Assembly: GCA_963829845.1 (NCBI GenBank)
Contig: CAWHKD010000028.1
Coordinates: forward strand, 1 to 28,700
Reading direction: 5' to 3'
Origin: Gaiellasilicea sp963829845
Lineage (GTDB): Bacteria > Actinomycetota > Thermoleophilia > Gaiellales > Gaiellaceae
Length of the DNA: 28,700 nt
The translations under genes and the position numbers were made by a program. Below, piece by piece: positions 14,503-22,416 of this stretch. Under the pieces are notes generated by a model that searched no databases, was not told the origin of the DNA, and saw only the letters and a list, made by a program, of their open reading frames with translations. The first letter of the stretch is position 1. The number at the start of each line of letters is the position of its first letter.

Positions 14503-15183
14503 CGGCTGCGTCGCCGTCGAGACGTAGCGCGCACCCGACGCGTTCGCCAACTGCGGCCGCGGGTCGCCTTCCGGGCTGCGCCCGGCCGTCCAGACGTCGA
14601 GCCCCGCAAGGCGGAGGAGATACGTCGAGAGCATCCCGATCGCCCCCGTTCCGATCACGAGGGCGCGCCGGAGCTCCCACGGGTGGCGGCCGCCGATCGC
14701 GCGCGCGTGTCGGATTCCACGCTCGCAGATCGAGGCCGGCTCCACGAGCACGCCGAGCCGTCCGAGCGAGCTCGGGATCGCGATCAGCTGCGCCGGATCC
14801 TCCGCCACGAGCTCGCGCGCGAAACCGTGCAGGCGCGTGATCCCGCGCTCGCTGTAGTCGCCCGTTAGGCAGGAGTCGGGGGCGCCCTCGTTGCAGGCGA
14901 CGCACTGGGAGCACGAGCGCCGCACGATCGAGGTGACGAGGTCGCCCCGTGTGAATCCATCGCCGTCACGCTCGACCCTGCCGAGGAACTCGTGGCCGAG
15001 CACGAGCATGTCCTCGCCCTCCGGCGGCACGCCGAAGTGCCCCTCCGAGATCTCCCTGTCGGTGCCGCAGACGCCGACCTCGAGCGTCCGCACCGCCACC
15101 TCGCCCTCGCGCACCTGCGGCTGGGGGACGTCGGCGACGCGCGTCGTATGCGCCTCGCCGGGGCGGACGACGAGCGCCTGCAT
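14055..15183 (-). CDS. Glucose 1-dehydrogenase-like zinc alcohol dehydrogenase (one frameshift)
   Basis: About 375 residues of the medium-chain dehydrogenase family, closest in pattern to archaeal-type glucose dehydrogenases. It shows VGVCGTDREISEGHFG (catalytic Zn Cys), PPEGEDMLVLGHEFLGRV (His-Glu), the structural-zinc loop RRSCSQCVACNEGAPDSC, then GDYSERGITRLHGFARE. The NAD(P) fold follows with ALVIGTGAIGMLSTYLL, then VFGSVNAHRVDWLAAVE. The frame breaks at about 14235-14243, and the C-terminus continues in the next frame as ERWPDEVQQFVGLRVPLDRF, AEAFGHTGVKATLVLED. Without correction the first frame runs on to 13990 with an unrelated Arg-rich tail. It would oxidise an aldose at C1 to the lactone; the sugar is unknown. 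The ATG shares a base with the SDR stop (TGATG), so the two form an operon. Confidence 0.85.
14092..14118. terminator. Strong hairpin between convergent genes
   Basis: GGAGCGGC and GCCGCTCC form a perfect 8-bp stem with an 11-base loop. There is no U-tract, as is common in high-GC actinobacteria. It lies where the small membrane gene (plus) and the sugar dehydrogenase (minus) converge. This supports a real end of the plus-strand gene close to 14078. Confidence 0.5.
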
Positions 15184-15908
15184 CAGGCGGCGGTGAGCCC
15201 GCCGTCGACGACGAGCACCGTACCGGTCGCGAACTCGGCGAAGACGAGGTACTCCACCGCCTCGGCGATCTCCTCCGTCGTGCCGAGCCGGCCGAGCGGC
15301 TGCCGGGCGCGCAGCGCGTCGAGCGACTCGCCGGACTCCTCGACGAGGCGACGCACCCAGGGCGAGTCGACGGTGCCGGGGCAGACGGCGTTGACGCGGA
15401 TCCCGTCGGCGACGTGGTCGACCGCGAGCGCGCGCGTCAGTGCGACGACGGCGCCCTTCGAGGCGGAGTAGGCGGCGCGGTTGCGGAGCCCGACGAGCGC
15501 CGCCACCGAGGCGACGTTGACGATCGAGCCGCCGCCGCGGGCCGCCATTCCCGGCACGGCGTGCTTGCAGCAGAGGAACGTGCCGCGCGCGTTGACGGCG
15601 AAGACGTTCTCCCAGACCTCGAGCGGCGTCTCGGGCGCGTTCGTGGTCGAGCCGACCCCGGCGACGTTGACGAGCACGTCGAGATCGGCCATCGCGGGCG
15701 CCACCTGCTCCTCCTCGCGCACGTCGAGCTGCAGCGCGGAGGCATTCGCGCCGAGCTCGCGCGCGAGCTCCTCGACGGCGTCGGGCGAGACGTCGGCGAG
15801 GACCACCTGCGCGCCTTCGCCGGCCAGGCGTCGGGCGACGGCGGCGCCGATCCCGGAGCCCGCGCCGGTGACGAGGGCGGTGCGGCCGGTGAGGCGGGCG
15901 TCCCTCAC
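15183..15908 (-). CDS. SDR-family NAD(P)-dependent oxidoreductase
   Basis: 241 residues, classical short-chain dehydrogenase. The cofactor motif is ALVTGAGSGIGAAVARRLAG, followed by LADVS (an Asp after beta-2 favours NAD over NADP), LDVREEEQVAPAM and LVNVAGVGSTT. The active site is SIVNVASVAALVGLRNRAAY with SASK (Ser, Tyr-x-x-x-Lys), then VNAVCPGTVDSPWVRRL. In this gene block a good candidate role is oxidation of a 2-keto-3-deoxy sugar acid at C4 to the 2,4-diketo acid, the step before an FAH-type hydrolase; this is inferred from context. The GTG start overlaps the GlcD-like stop (GTGA), and the stop overlaps the sugar dehydrogenase start. The three genes are therefore one transcription unit. 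Confidence 0.92.
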   Translation of the reverse strand: MRDARLTGRTALVTGAGSGIGAAVARRLAGEGAQVVLADVSPDAVEELARELGANASALQLDVREEEQVAPAMADLDVLVNVAGVGSTTNAPETPLEVWENVFAVNARGTFLCCKHAVPGMAARGGGSIVNVASVAALVGLRNRAAYSASKGAVVALTRALAVDHVADGIRVNAVCPGTVDSPWVRRLVEESGESLDALRARQPLGRLGTTEEIAEAVEYLVFAEFATGTVLVVDGGLTAA

Positions 15909-17284
15909 GCGACCTTCTTGCCCCGGTTGAGCAGGTTCTTCGGATCGAACAGCGCCTTGACCGCACGGTGAACCCGAACGGCGGCGGGCGACAGCTGCTT
16001 GGACAGCTGCGCCGACTTGACGAGCCCGATCCCGTGCTCGCCGGTGACCGTGCCCCCGAGCGAGACCGCGGCGTCGAAGACGCGCTCCGCCGCTGCCGTC
16101 GCCCGCAGGCTCGCAGCGGCGTCGCCGCCGTCGAAGAGGAACGACGAGTGCACGTTGCCGTCGCCTGCGTGACCCCAGCAGCACGCCTCGAGGCGCGCCT
16201 CCGCCGCTGCCTCGTGCGTGGCGGCGATCACATCGGCCAGCCTCTCGACCGGCACGCAGACGTCCTCGCTGACCTTGCCGCCCAGGTACGCGTCGGCTGC
16301 GATTCCGATCCCGTCGCGCCAGCGCCAGAGGGCCGCGACCTCCTCGGCGCGTGACGGCGTCAGCACTTCCTCCGCTCCGGCCGAGAGCGCCTCCCGCAGC
16401 AGCATCTGGCCGGTTGCGGCCTCCTCCTCGCTGCCGTCCGCCTCGGCGATCACGACAAACCCGGGCTGGGACGCGCGTGCGAGCGGGAACGGGAAGGCGC
16501 GGCCCGAGATCGCGAACGCCGCGCTGTCGAGGAACTCGATCGCGGCGGGCAGCGTCCCGCTCGCCATCGCGTGCATGACGGCGGCCGTTCCCTCGGCGTC
16601 GCCGTCGTAGAACGCGACCACCGGGCGGCGCGCCTCCGGGGGTGGGATCAGCTTCAGCCGCACCGCCGTCACGATCCCGAGCGTCCCTTCCGACCCGATC
16701 AGCAGCGAGCGCACGTCGTAGCCGGCGACGTCCTTGCGCACGCCGCTCCCAAAGGTGACGAGCTCGCCGGGGGCAATCGCGACCTCGATGCTCGTCACCC
16801 AGGCGCCCGTGACGCCGTACTTGAAGGCGTGGGGGCCGCCGGCGTTGGTCGCGACGTTCCCCCCGAGCTGGGACTGCTCGGCCGCGCCTGGGTCGGGCGG
16901 GTAGTAGAGCCCGTTCTCGCGCGCGACCCGCTGCACCTCCTGCGTCGTCACACCGCTTTCGATCTCGGCACGCCACTGCAGGGGCTCGATCGACCGCACC
17001 GATCGCAGGCCCGCGAGCGCCACCACGACGCCGCCGTCCGGAACGGCCCCTCCCGCATAGCCGCTGCCGCCGCCGCGAGCAGTGAGGGGAACGTCGTGCT
17101 CATAGCACCAAGCGAGCACGCCGGCCACATCGCGCGCCGTCTTCGCCAGCACGACTGCGTCGGCGCGGCCGCGGAGGCCGCGCGCCTCGGTCGCGTCGAG
17201 CAGATAGGGCGCGACCGCATCGCCGTCGAGCACCGGCGCGTCGACCGTCGCGGCGAGCTCTCGCATCAGCACCGCCGTATTCAT
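15905..17284 (-). CDS. GlcD-like FAD-linked oxidase (glycolate/D-lactate dehydrogenase type)
   Basis: 459 residues. The PCMH FAD-binding domain carries PLTARGGGSGYAGGAVPDGG, YYPPDPGAAEQSQLGGNVAT with NAGGPHAFKYGVT, and LLIGSEGTLGIVTAVRLKLI. The FAD-oxidase C-terminal domain has CCWGHAGDGNVHSSF and GGTVTGEHGIGLVKS, the metal- and substrate-binding histidines of this family, and ends FDPKNLLNRGKKVA. The family oxidises 2-hydroxy acids such as glycolate, D-lactate or D-2-hydroxyglutarate. No GlcE or iron-sulfur GlcF partner is adjacent, so it may act alone like bacterial D-lactate dehydrogenases. A good AGAAGG lies upstream of ATG at 17284. First gene of the minus-strand operon; only 14 bases separate its start codon from the divergent lactonase. 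It may oxidise the glycolate or lactate made by the pathway. Confidence 0.92.
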   Translation of the reverse strand: MNTAVLMRELAATVDAPVLDGDAVAPYLLDATEARGLRGRADAVVLAKTARDVAGVLAWCYEHDVPLTARGGGSGYAGGAVPDGGVVVALAGLRSVRSIEPLQWRAEIESGVTTQEVQRVARENGLYYPPDPGAAEQSQLGGNVATNAGGPHAFKYGVTGAWVTSIEVAIAPGELVTFGSGVRKDVAGYDVRSLLIGSEGTLGIVTAVRLKLIPPPEARRPVVAFYDGDAEGTAAVMHAMASGTLPAAIEFLDSAAFAISGRAFPFPLARASQPGFVVIAEADGSEEEAATGQMLLREALSAGAEEVLTPSRAEEVAALWRWRDGIGIAADAYLGGKVSEDVCVPVERLADVIAATHEAAAEARLEACCWGHAGDGNVHSSFLFDGGDAAASLRATAAAERVFDAAVSLGGTVTGEHGIGLVKSAQLSKQLSPAAVRVHRAVKALFDPKNLLNRGKKVA

Positions 17285-17298
17285 GCAACCTTCTCCCG

Positions 17299-18162
17299 AT
17301 GGAGGTCGCGATCAACGCCGGCGCGCTGCTGGGCGAATGCCCGCGGTGGGATGCCGCGACCGGACGGCTGCTCTGGGTCGATATCGAGGCTCACGCACTG
17401 CACGTCTTCGATCCTACGAGCGGCGACGACCGTTCGATCCTGTTCGACGACCGGGTCGGCGCCGCCGCGCCGACGACCGACGGCGGCGTCCTGGTCGCCC
17501 TCGCCGACCGCCTGGCCATGGTCGACCTCGGCGACGAATCCGTTCGCACACTGGTCGAGATCCCCCACGGCGACGGGCTGCGGCTGAACGACGGCGTCTG
17601 CGATTCGGCCGGCCGGCTCTGGGTCGGGAGCTTGGCGCTCGACTACGCCCCCGGCCGCGGCGCGCTCTACCGCTACTCGAGCGACGAAGGGCTCGAATGC
17701 GTGCTCGAGGATGTGACCATCTCGAACGGGATCGGCTGGTCGCTCGACGGCGGGACGATGTACTACATCGACTCGATGGCCTACCGGGTCGATGCGTTCG
17801 ACTTCGACCTCGCCACGGGTGAGATTTCCGACCGTCGTCCGTTCGTGGTGATCGAGCGCGGTGCCGGCATCCCCGACGGGCTCGCCGTCGACGACGAGGG
17901 CGGCATCTGGGTGGCGCTCTGGGGCCGTGCCGCCATCCGCCGCTACAGCCCGGACGGGGAGCTCGAACGGGTACTCGACGTTCCGGCGGACAACGTCACC
18001 GCGTGCTGCTTCGGCGGCGACGACGGCCGCTCGCTGTACGTGACGTCGGCCTCGGTCGAGTTGCCTGCCGAGCGGCGAAGCGCACAGCCGTTCGCGGGCA
18101 GTGTCTTCGTCACCGACCCCGGTGTCTCGGGGCCGCCGGCGCAGCCGTTCTCCGCAAGCTGA
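17299..18162 (+). CDS. SMP-30/gluconolactonase/regucalcin family lactonase
   Basis: 287 residues forming a six-bladed propeller. The metal-binding residues of the family are in place: Glu13 in LLGECPRWDAATGRLLWVDI, Asn143 in TISNGIGWSLDGGTMYYIDS, and Asp193 in GAGIPDGLAVDDEGGIWVAL. Also typical is LRLNDGVCDSAGRLWVGS, with the substrate-binding Asn. It hydrolyses sugar lactones to aldonic acids, the step after the sugar dehydrogenase. The start at 17299 leaves 12 residues before the first metal ligand, normal for the family. No Shine-Dalgarno sequence is seen upstream (only CTTCTCCCG), so translation may be leaderless. The stop lies 5 bases from the stop of the convergent dehydratase. Confidence 0.93.
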   Translation: MEVAINAGALLGECPRWDAATGRLLWVDIEAHALHVFDPTSGDDRSILFDDRVGAAAPTTDGGVLVALADRLAMVDLGDESVRTLVEIPHGDGLRLNDGVCDSAGRLWVGSLALDYAPGRGALYRYSSDEGLECVLEDVTISNGIGWSLDGGTMYYIDSMAYRVDAFDFDLATGEISDRRPFVVIERGAGIPDGLAVDDEGGIWVALWGRAAIRRYSPDGELERVLDVPADNVTACCFGGDDGRSLYVTSASVELPAERRSAQPFAGSVFVTDPGVSGPPAQPFSAS

Positions 18163-18167
18163 GCCGA

Positions 18168-19865
18168 TCACGTCGCGTGGGGGAGGAGGACGGCGCCCTC
18201 GGACGCTGAGCCGACAAGAGCGCGATAGCGCGCGAAGACGCCTGTCGCCTCGCGGAGCGGAGGCGGCTGCCACGCGGCGAGGCGCTGCGCGATCTCGGCG
18301 TCGTCCAACTCGAGCGCGAGCGTCTCGGCGTCGATGTCGATCGTGATCGGGTCGCCGTCGCGCACGATCGCGAGCGGGCCGCCGCGCGCCGCCTCGGGGG
18401 CGACGTGGCCCACCATCAGGCCGCGCGTGGCACCGGAGAACCGGCCATCGGTGACGAGCGCGACCGACTCGCCCAACCCTGCGCCGACGACCGACGAGGT
18501 CACGCTCAGCAGCTCGCGCATGCCGGGGCCGCCCGCCGGGCCTTCGTAACGGACGACGAGCACGTCGCCTGCCTGGACGTGCCCCGACCGGACCGCGTCG
18601 GTGCACGCCTCCTCTGTGTCGAACACGCGGGCCGGACCGGTGTGGACGCGGCGCTCAGTGCCGGCGAGCTTGACGAGGCTCCCCTCGGGCGCGAGGTTGC
18701 CGCGCAGCGCGTGCAGCGCCCCGCTCGGCTTGAACGGCTGCTCGAGGGTGAGGAGGACATCGCCGTCCGGCGCGGGCGCATCAGCCGTCGCCTCGTCGAG
18801 TGTCTGACCGGCGACCGTCGGCGCCGAGCCGTCCACGTGACCGCCACGTACGAGCTCCCGGATCAGGGCCGCGGTGCCGCCGACTCGGTGGAAGTCCTCC
18901 GCCATCCAGTGGCCGGAGGGCGCGAGGCTCGCGAGCACCGGTGTGCGGCTCGCGACACCGGCCAGGTCCGCAAGCGACAGCGGCGTGCCCGCCTCCCGCG
19001 CGATCGCGAGCAGGTGCAGGATCCCGTTCGTGGAGCCGCCGCTGCCGGCGATCCCGGCCATCGCGTTCAGGAGTGCGCGACGGTCGAGGAACGTCCGCGC
19101 GGTCACACCTTCCTCGACGAGCTGGACTGCGAGAGCGCCGGCCCGCGCGGCTGCCTCGTCCTTGAGCTCCGACTGGTCGGCGGGGATCAGGCCGTCGCCG
19201 ATCCGGGCGAGGCCGAGGCAGTCGAGGGCGACCGCCATCGTGTTGGCGGTGAAGTGGCCGGCGCACGTGCCGGGGCCGGGACACGCATGTTGCTCGAGCT
19301 CGTCGAGGTCGGTGCGTGGCATCAGCCCGCGCTCCTCCGCGCCGACGGCCTCCCAGACGTCCTGAATCGTGACCTCGCGTCCGCGCCACCGGCCGGCGCG
19401 CATCGGGCCGCCGTAGACGATGACGGCGGGCTTGTCGACGCGCGCCAGCGCCATCAGCGCGGCCGGAACCGTCTTGTCGCAGCCGACCAGGCAGACGAGG
19501 CCGTCGAAGTCATGCGCGTGGGCCATCAGCTCGATCGAGTCGGCGATCACCTCGCGGGAGATCAGCGATGCGCGCATTCCGGGCGTCGCCTGAGACTGGT
19601 TGTCCGAGACGGCGATCGTGTTGAAACCGAGCGCGACGCCTCCGGCGGCCGTCACTCCCGCACTGACGTGATCGGCAAGCCCGCGCAGGTTCAGGTTGCA
19701 CGGCATCGTCCCCGTCCAGGTCGAGGCGACGCCGACGATCGGGCCATCGAGACGCGCCGGGTCGATACCCATGGCGCGGAAATGGGCACGTGCCGGTGCG
19801 CGCTCGGCGGCGGTGGCGAGCCCGGCCCGCGCGCGACGGCGAAGCGCCTCCTGTTCCCGTCCCAC
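18168..19865 (-). CDS. IlvD/Edd-family dehydratase (dihydroxy-acid or sugar-acid dehydratase)
   Basis: 565 residues from GTG at 19865; a longer frame to 19919 would run into the divergent hydrolase gene and is unlikely. Three iron-sulfur cysteines stand at the family spacing: Cys56 in TWTGTMPCNLNLRGLA, Cys129 in LVGCDKTVPAALMALARVDK and Cys201 in CPGPGTCAGHFTANTMA. The active-site serine region is ALVTDGRFSGATRGLMVGH. GNLAPEGSLVKLAG and the Mg-binding Asp/Glu segments are present. This pattern fits [2Fe-2S] members, which include both dihydroxy-acid dehydratase (valine/isoleucine synthesis) and aldonate dehydratases. AVSDNQSQATPGMRASLIS differs from the usual I-S-D-G-x-x-M-G motif of IlvD. 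With its lactonase and hydrolase neighbours, I favour aldonate dehydration to a 2-keto-3-deoxy acid. Confidence 0.88.
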   Translation of the reverse strand: MGREQEALRRRARAGLATAAERAPARAHFRAMGIDPARLDGPIVGVASTWTGTMPCNLNLRGLADHVSAGVTAAGGVALGFNTIAVSDNQSQATPGMRASLISREVIADSIELMAHAHDFDGLVCLVGCDKTVPAALMALARVDKPAVIVYGGPMRAGRWRGREVTIQDVWEAVGAEERGLMPRTDLDELEQHACPGPGTCAGHFTANTMAVALDCLGLARIGDGLIPADQSELKDEAAARAGALAVQLVEEGVTARTFLDRRALLNAMAGIAGSGGSTNGILHLLAIAREAGTPLSLADLAGVASRTPVLASLAPSGHWMAEDFHRVGGTAALIRELVRGGHVDGSAPTVAGQTLDEATADAPAPDGDVLLTLEQPFKPSGALHALRGNLAPEGSLVKLAGTERRVHTGPARVFDTEEACTDAVRSGHVQAGDVLVVRYEGPAGGPGMRELLSVTSSVVGAGLGESVALVTDGRFSGATRGLMVGHVAPEAARGGPLAIVRDGDPITIDIDAETLALELDDAEIAQRLAAWQPPPLREATGVFARYRALVGSASEGAVLLPHAT

Positions 19866-19887
19866 GACGCGACTGTACGTTGGTCGG

Positions 19888-20709
19888 ATGCGGCTCGCGA
19901 CGGTACGCGTAGACGGCACGGAATGCCTGGCCTCGGCTGATGCGGACGGCTATCGGCGTCTCGAAGCCGCCGGCGACCTGACGTCGCTCCTGCACACCGG
20001 CGTCGATCCCCGCCAGCTGTCGTTGGGCGAGCCGGTGGACGGCAATCTGGCGGCGCCGCTCCGACCGGGAAAGATCGTCGCGATCGGTCTCAACTACCTC
20101 GATCACATCCGCGAGTCGAGCCTCGAGCGTCCGGAGCAGCCGCTGGTGTTCGCGAAGTTCCCCTCGAGCGTGATCGGCCCGACGGATCCGATCGAGCTCG
20201 ACGTGTCCCTCACGTCGCGTGTGGACTGGGAGGTCGAGCTCGCCGTGATCGTCGGCGTCCGCATGCGCCGCGTCCCTGAGCGACACGCGCTCGAGCATGT
20301 CTTCGGCTACACCGTCGGCAACGACGTCTCCGCGCGCGACGTCCAGTTCTCCGAGAGCCAGTGGGTACGAGGCAAGAGCTTCGACACGTTCTGCCCGCTC
20401 GGGCCGGTCGCGGTCACCGCCGACGAGATCCCCGATCCGCAGGCGTTGACGCTGCGGACGCGAGTCAACGGCGAGGTGATGCAGGAGTCCTCGACCGCGG
20501 AGATGGTCTTCGGCGTTGCCGAGTTGCTCGCGTACTGCTCGCGCAGCTTCACGCTCGAGCCCGGTGACGTCGTCCTCACAGGCACCCCGTGGGGATGCGG
20601 CGAGTTCATGGACCCGCCGCGTTCGCTGGCCGCTGGCGACGTCGTCGAAACCGAGATCGAGGGGATCGGCACGCTCCGAAACCCGGTCGTAGCGCTCAGC
20701 CCGTCCTGA
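19888..20709 (+). CDS. FAH-family hydrolase (2,4-diketo-3-deoxy-acid hydrolase candidate)
   Basis: 273 residues from ATG at 19888. The fumarylacetoacetate hydrolase domain shows GKIVAIGLNYLDHIRES, PLVFAKFPSSVIGPTDPIEL, the metal ligands in DWEVELAVIVG (Glu, Glu), GYTVGNDVSARDVQFSES, WVRGKSFDTFCPLGPVAV, and DVVLTGTPWGCGEFMDPPRS. These enzymes cleave C-C bonds in beta-diketo acids using Mg2+. The closest known pathway members by motif are the 2,4-diketo-3-deoxy-L-fuconate/rhamnonate hydrolases, which give pyruvate and lactate (or glycolate from pentose acids). Acylpyruvase or oxaloacetate decarboxylase activity is the alternative. The start is 22 bases from that of the divergent dehydratase, so the two promoters must overlap. 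Confidence 0.9.
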   Translation: MRLATVRVDGTECLASADADGYRRLEAAGDLTSLLHTGVDPRQLSLGEPVDGNLAAPLRPGKIVAIGLNYLDHIRESSLERPEQPLVFAKFPSSVIGPTDPIELDVSLTSRVDWEVELAVIVGVRMRRVPERHALEHVFGYTVGNDVSARDVQFSESQWVRGKSFDTFCPLGPVAVTADEIPDPQALTLRTRVNGEVMQESSTAEMVFGVAELLAYCSRSFTLEPGDVVLTGTPWGCGEFMDPPRSLAAGDVVETEIEGIGTLRNPVVALSPS

Positions 20710-20888
20710 AGCACTCCGGGCCGGTCGGGGCGACGCCGTCATCGATCTTCGCTACCGTTCCCGACCTGACGTGCGTGTCGCCGTACGCGCACATTCGCCA
20801 AGACACAGACCGAGGCGTGGCCCCCCGCAGTCCCTCGGCCGCACGTGCAATCGCGGTCGGTTGCTGCGCCTGTGACGGAAGGAGCCCG

Positions 20889-21746
20889 ATGCTCACCCGT
20901 GCCTGCATGCTCGTACTCTCCGCAGTCGTCTTCACAGGTGAAGCCGCTGCCTCCGAGCTGATCGGCCGCGAGGCGGATCGCGTCGGCCTACAGGTGAACG
21001 GCGCCGGCCAGGCGCACGTCGCCTGGTCCGAGAACGGTGCCACGCGGCACGTCGTCGCCGGGAACGCGATCAACGCGCGTTCGCCCAGCCCCGGGATACC
21101 CCAGGTCTCGTTTCGGCTTCGCTACGGGGCGCGTTCGATCGTGGGTGCCGGTTGCGGTGACTACGACGGGCCGCCCCTCGCCTGGTTGCTCGTCGCGTGC
21201 AAGGCTCCCGACGGCTCATACTGGGCTCTGCAGCGCTGGCAGAGACTCAAGCCGAACTATGGCGGCAAGACCGCCGACTGGGAGCTTCGTCTGTCCCACT
21301 GGTCTGGGCCGCTGCCGGTGCTCGAGCTCTGGACCGACTGGGCGTACCGGCGCTTCGATCATCTCTACGGTCGCTACACCTACCAGGGCCGGCCCGTGCA
21401 CGGCTTCCGGGTGACGCCGCAGGGAAGCCCGCTCGACGACTACGGCCGTAACCTCTATGTGGAGACCCGGGACTCGCGCTACGGATCAGGTTGGCGCCGC
21501 GAGAACAGCTTTCTCGCTCAGCGTCCGAACGGTGCCTTTTGCTACGGCTTCTACCCGCACGGCTCCCGGCCGCCCGGGAAGGGGACGCACTACCGGGCGA
21601 CCGTGATCGGCCCCGGCGTCACCCCTGATGTGATGTGGGAGGGCGACGCCCCCGGCCCCTTCGACCGGGCGCGCGAGAAGCAGGCGAACGCCCGACAGCG
21701 TCAGCTCTTCGCGGGCCGCGGCGACACGGCCTGTAGGCCGCTCTAG
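20889..21746 (+). CDS. Secreted protein of unknown function
   Basis: 285 residues with a clear export signal: MLTRACMLVLSAVVFTGEAA followed by ASEL, cleavage probably after AAA. AGGAG (20879-20883) lies upstream of ATG at 20889. The mature part is rich in Tyr, Trp and Gly, with motifs such as GCGDYDGPPLAWLLVACK, SYWALQRWQRLKPNYGG, TADWELRLSHWSGPLPVLEL, RRFDHLYGRYTYQGRPVHGF and CYGFYPHGSRPPGKGTHYRA. Three or four Cys could form disulfides. I do not recognise a named domain; the Trp/Tyr-rich repeated beta-strand pattern would suit a carbohydrate- or surface-binding fold (guess). Its stop codon and that of the convergent NlpC/P60 gene share one CTAG. Confidence 0.82.
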   Translation: MLTRACMLVLSAVVFTGEAAASELIGREADRVGLQVNGAGQAHVAWSENGATRHVVAGNAINARSPSPGIPQVSFRLRYGARSIVGAGCGDYDGPPLAWLLVACKAPDGSYWALQRWQRLKPNYGGKTADWELRLSHWSGPLPVLELWTDWAYRRFDHLYGRYTYQGRPVHGFRVTPQGSPLDDYGRNLYVETRDSRYGSGWRRENSFLAQRPNGAFCYGFYPHGSRPPGKGTHYRATVIGPGVTPDVMWEGDAPGPFDRAREKQANARQRQLFAGRGDTACRPL

Positions 21747-22258
21747 GCTGCGAAGAGGCGCGTCGCGCCGTAGTAGCTCCCGTGCGACGAGAGCCGCGAC
21801 CAGCGGACCGTGGTGCCGCGCCGTGGCGCGTGGATGAACTTCCCGCCCCCGGCGTAGATGCCGACGTGACCGAGACCGGAGAAGAAGACGAGATCGCCGG
21901 CCCGCAGCGCGCCTCGCGAGACACGGCGCCCGCGCCCGTACTGGCCGGCGGCGTAGTGGGGAAGGGGGATCCCGACCTTGCCATACACGTACTGCACGAG
22001 CCCGGAGCAGTCGAAGCCCGCCCGCGGTGAGGAGCCGCCCCAGCGATAGGGGACGCCGGTGAGCTGGTTTGCGATCTGGACGGCGCGCAGGCCGAGGCTC
22101 ACCCGCTTCTTGACGTGCCGCTTGGCAGCGTGTTTCTTGGCCGGCTTGTGCGGATCGGCGGCCGCGCTTCCAGGTGCGGCGAGCACGGCGCTCGCGAGCA
22201 CGAGAGTGAGCGTTGCGACGACGGCGATCATGGCGCCACGCGATGGGCGTCGGGTCAT
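21743..22258 (-). CDS. NlpC/P60-family cell wall peptidase (secreted)
   Basis: 171 residues. The start at 22258 (MTRRPSRGAMIAVVATLTLV) has GGAGG at 22268-22272, 9 bases upstream; an in-frame GTG further upstream lacks support. A signal peptide ends near AAPGSAAADP and is followed by a Lys/His-rich linker (HKPAKKHAAKRHVKKR). The NlpC/P60 papain-like domain has GVPYRWGGSSPRAGFDCSGL with catalytic Cys84, then LRAGDLVFFSGLGHVGIYAG with the His, and GKFIHAPRRGTTV with the third catalytic residue. Such enzymes cut the D-Glu to diamino-acid bond in peptidoglycan stem peptides. The basic linker could hold it to teichoic or other anionic wall polymers (inference). It is a short, single-domain member without SH3 or LysM domains. 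Confidence 0.93.
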   Translation of the reverse strand: MTRRPSRGAMIAVVATLTLVLASAVLAAPGSAAADPHKPAKKHAAKRHVKKRVSLGLRAVQIANQLTGVPYRWGGSSPRAGFDCSGLVQYVYGKVGIPLPHYAAGQYGRGRRVSRGALRAGDLVFFSGLGHVGIYAGGGKFIHAPRRGTTVRWSRLSSHGSYYGATRLFAA

Positions 22259-22372
22259 TCCTGAGTACCTCCGGACGGCGCTGTTCACCGGGGCGTAGGG
22301 ATGGACCACCCGGCGGGGGCGCCTGATTCGCTTCAGCGAGCAATCTTCGTCAACGAATGCCCGTGACGCCCA

Positions 22373-22386
22373 GACCCGAACGGGTC
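22373..22386. terminator. Short palindrome between microprotein unit and NlpC/P60 gene
   Basis: GACCCGAACGGGTC forms a 5-bp stem with a GAAC tetraloop (6 bp if the loop is two bases). It lies between the stop of the 48-residue gene (22417) and the NlpC/P60 start (22258) on the minus strand. Weak support for a terminator; there is no U-tract. Confidence 0.3.
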
Positions 22387-22416
22387 AAGCGCAGTGAGGA
22401 ATCTGTAAGCGCCTCG

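Noticed and set aside
13990..15966. One 658-residue minus-strand protein joining SDR and dehydrogenase regions
   Set aside because: Its N-terminal part is an Arg-rich shadow of the SDR gene and its C-terminal part is a shadow after a frame break; only the middle is real.
19866..19919. Longer start for the IlvD/Edd dehydratase
   Set aside because: It would overlap the divergent FAH gene, and the added residues do not resemble the family N-terminus.
22259..22340. c-di-AMP (ydaO) riboswitch before the NlpC/P60 gene
   Set aside because: The position is typical and there are GGCGC/GCGCC and CCGGG/CCCGG pairings plus a GGTGAAC, but the conserved core I know is not present; a covariance-model search would decide.
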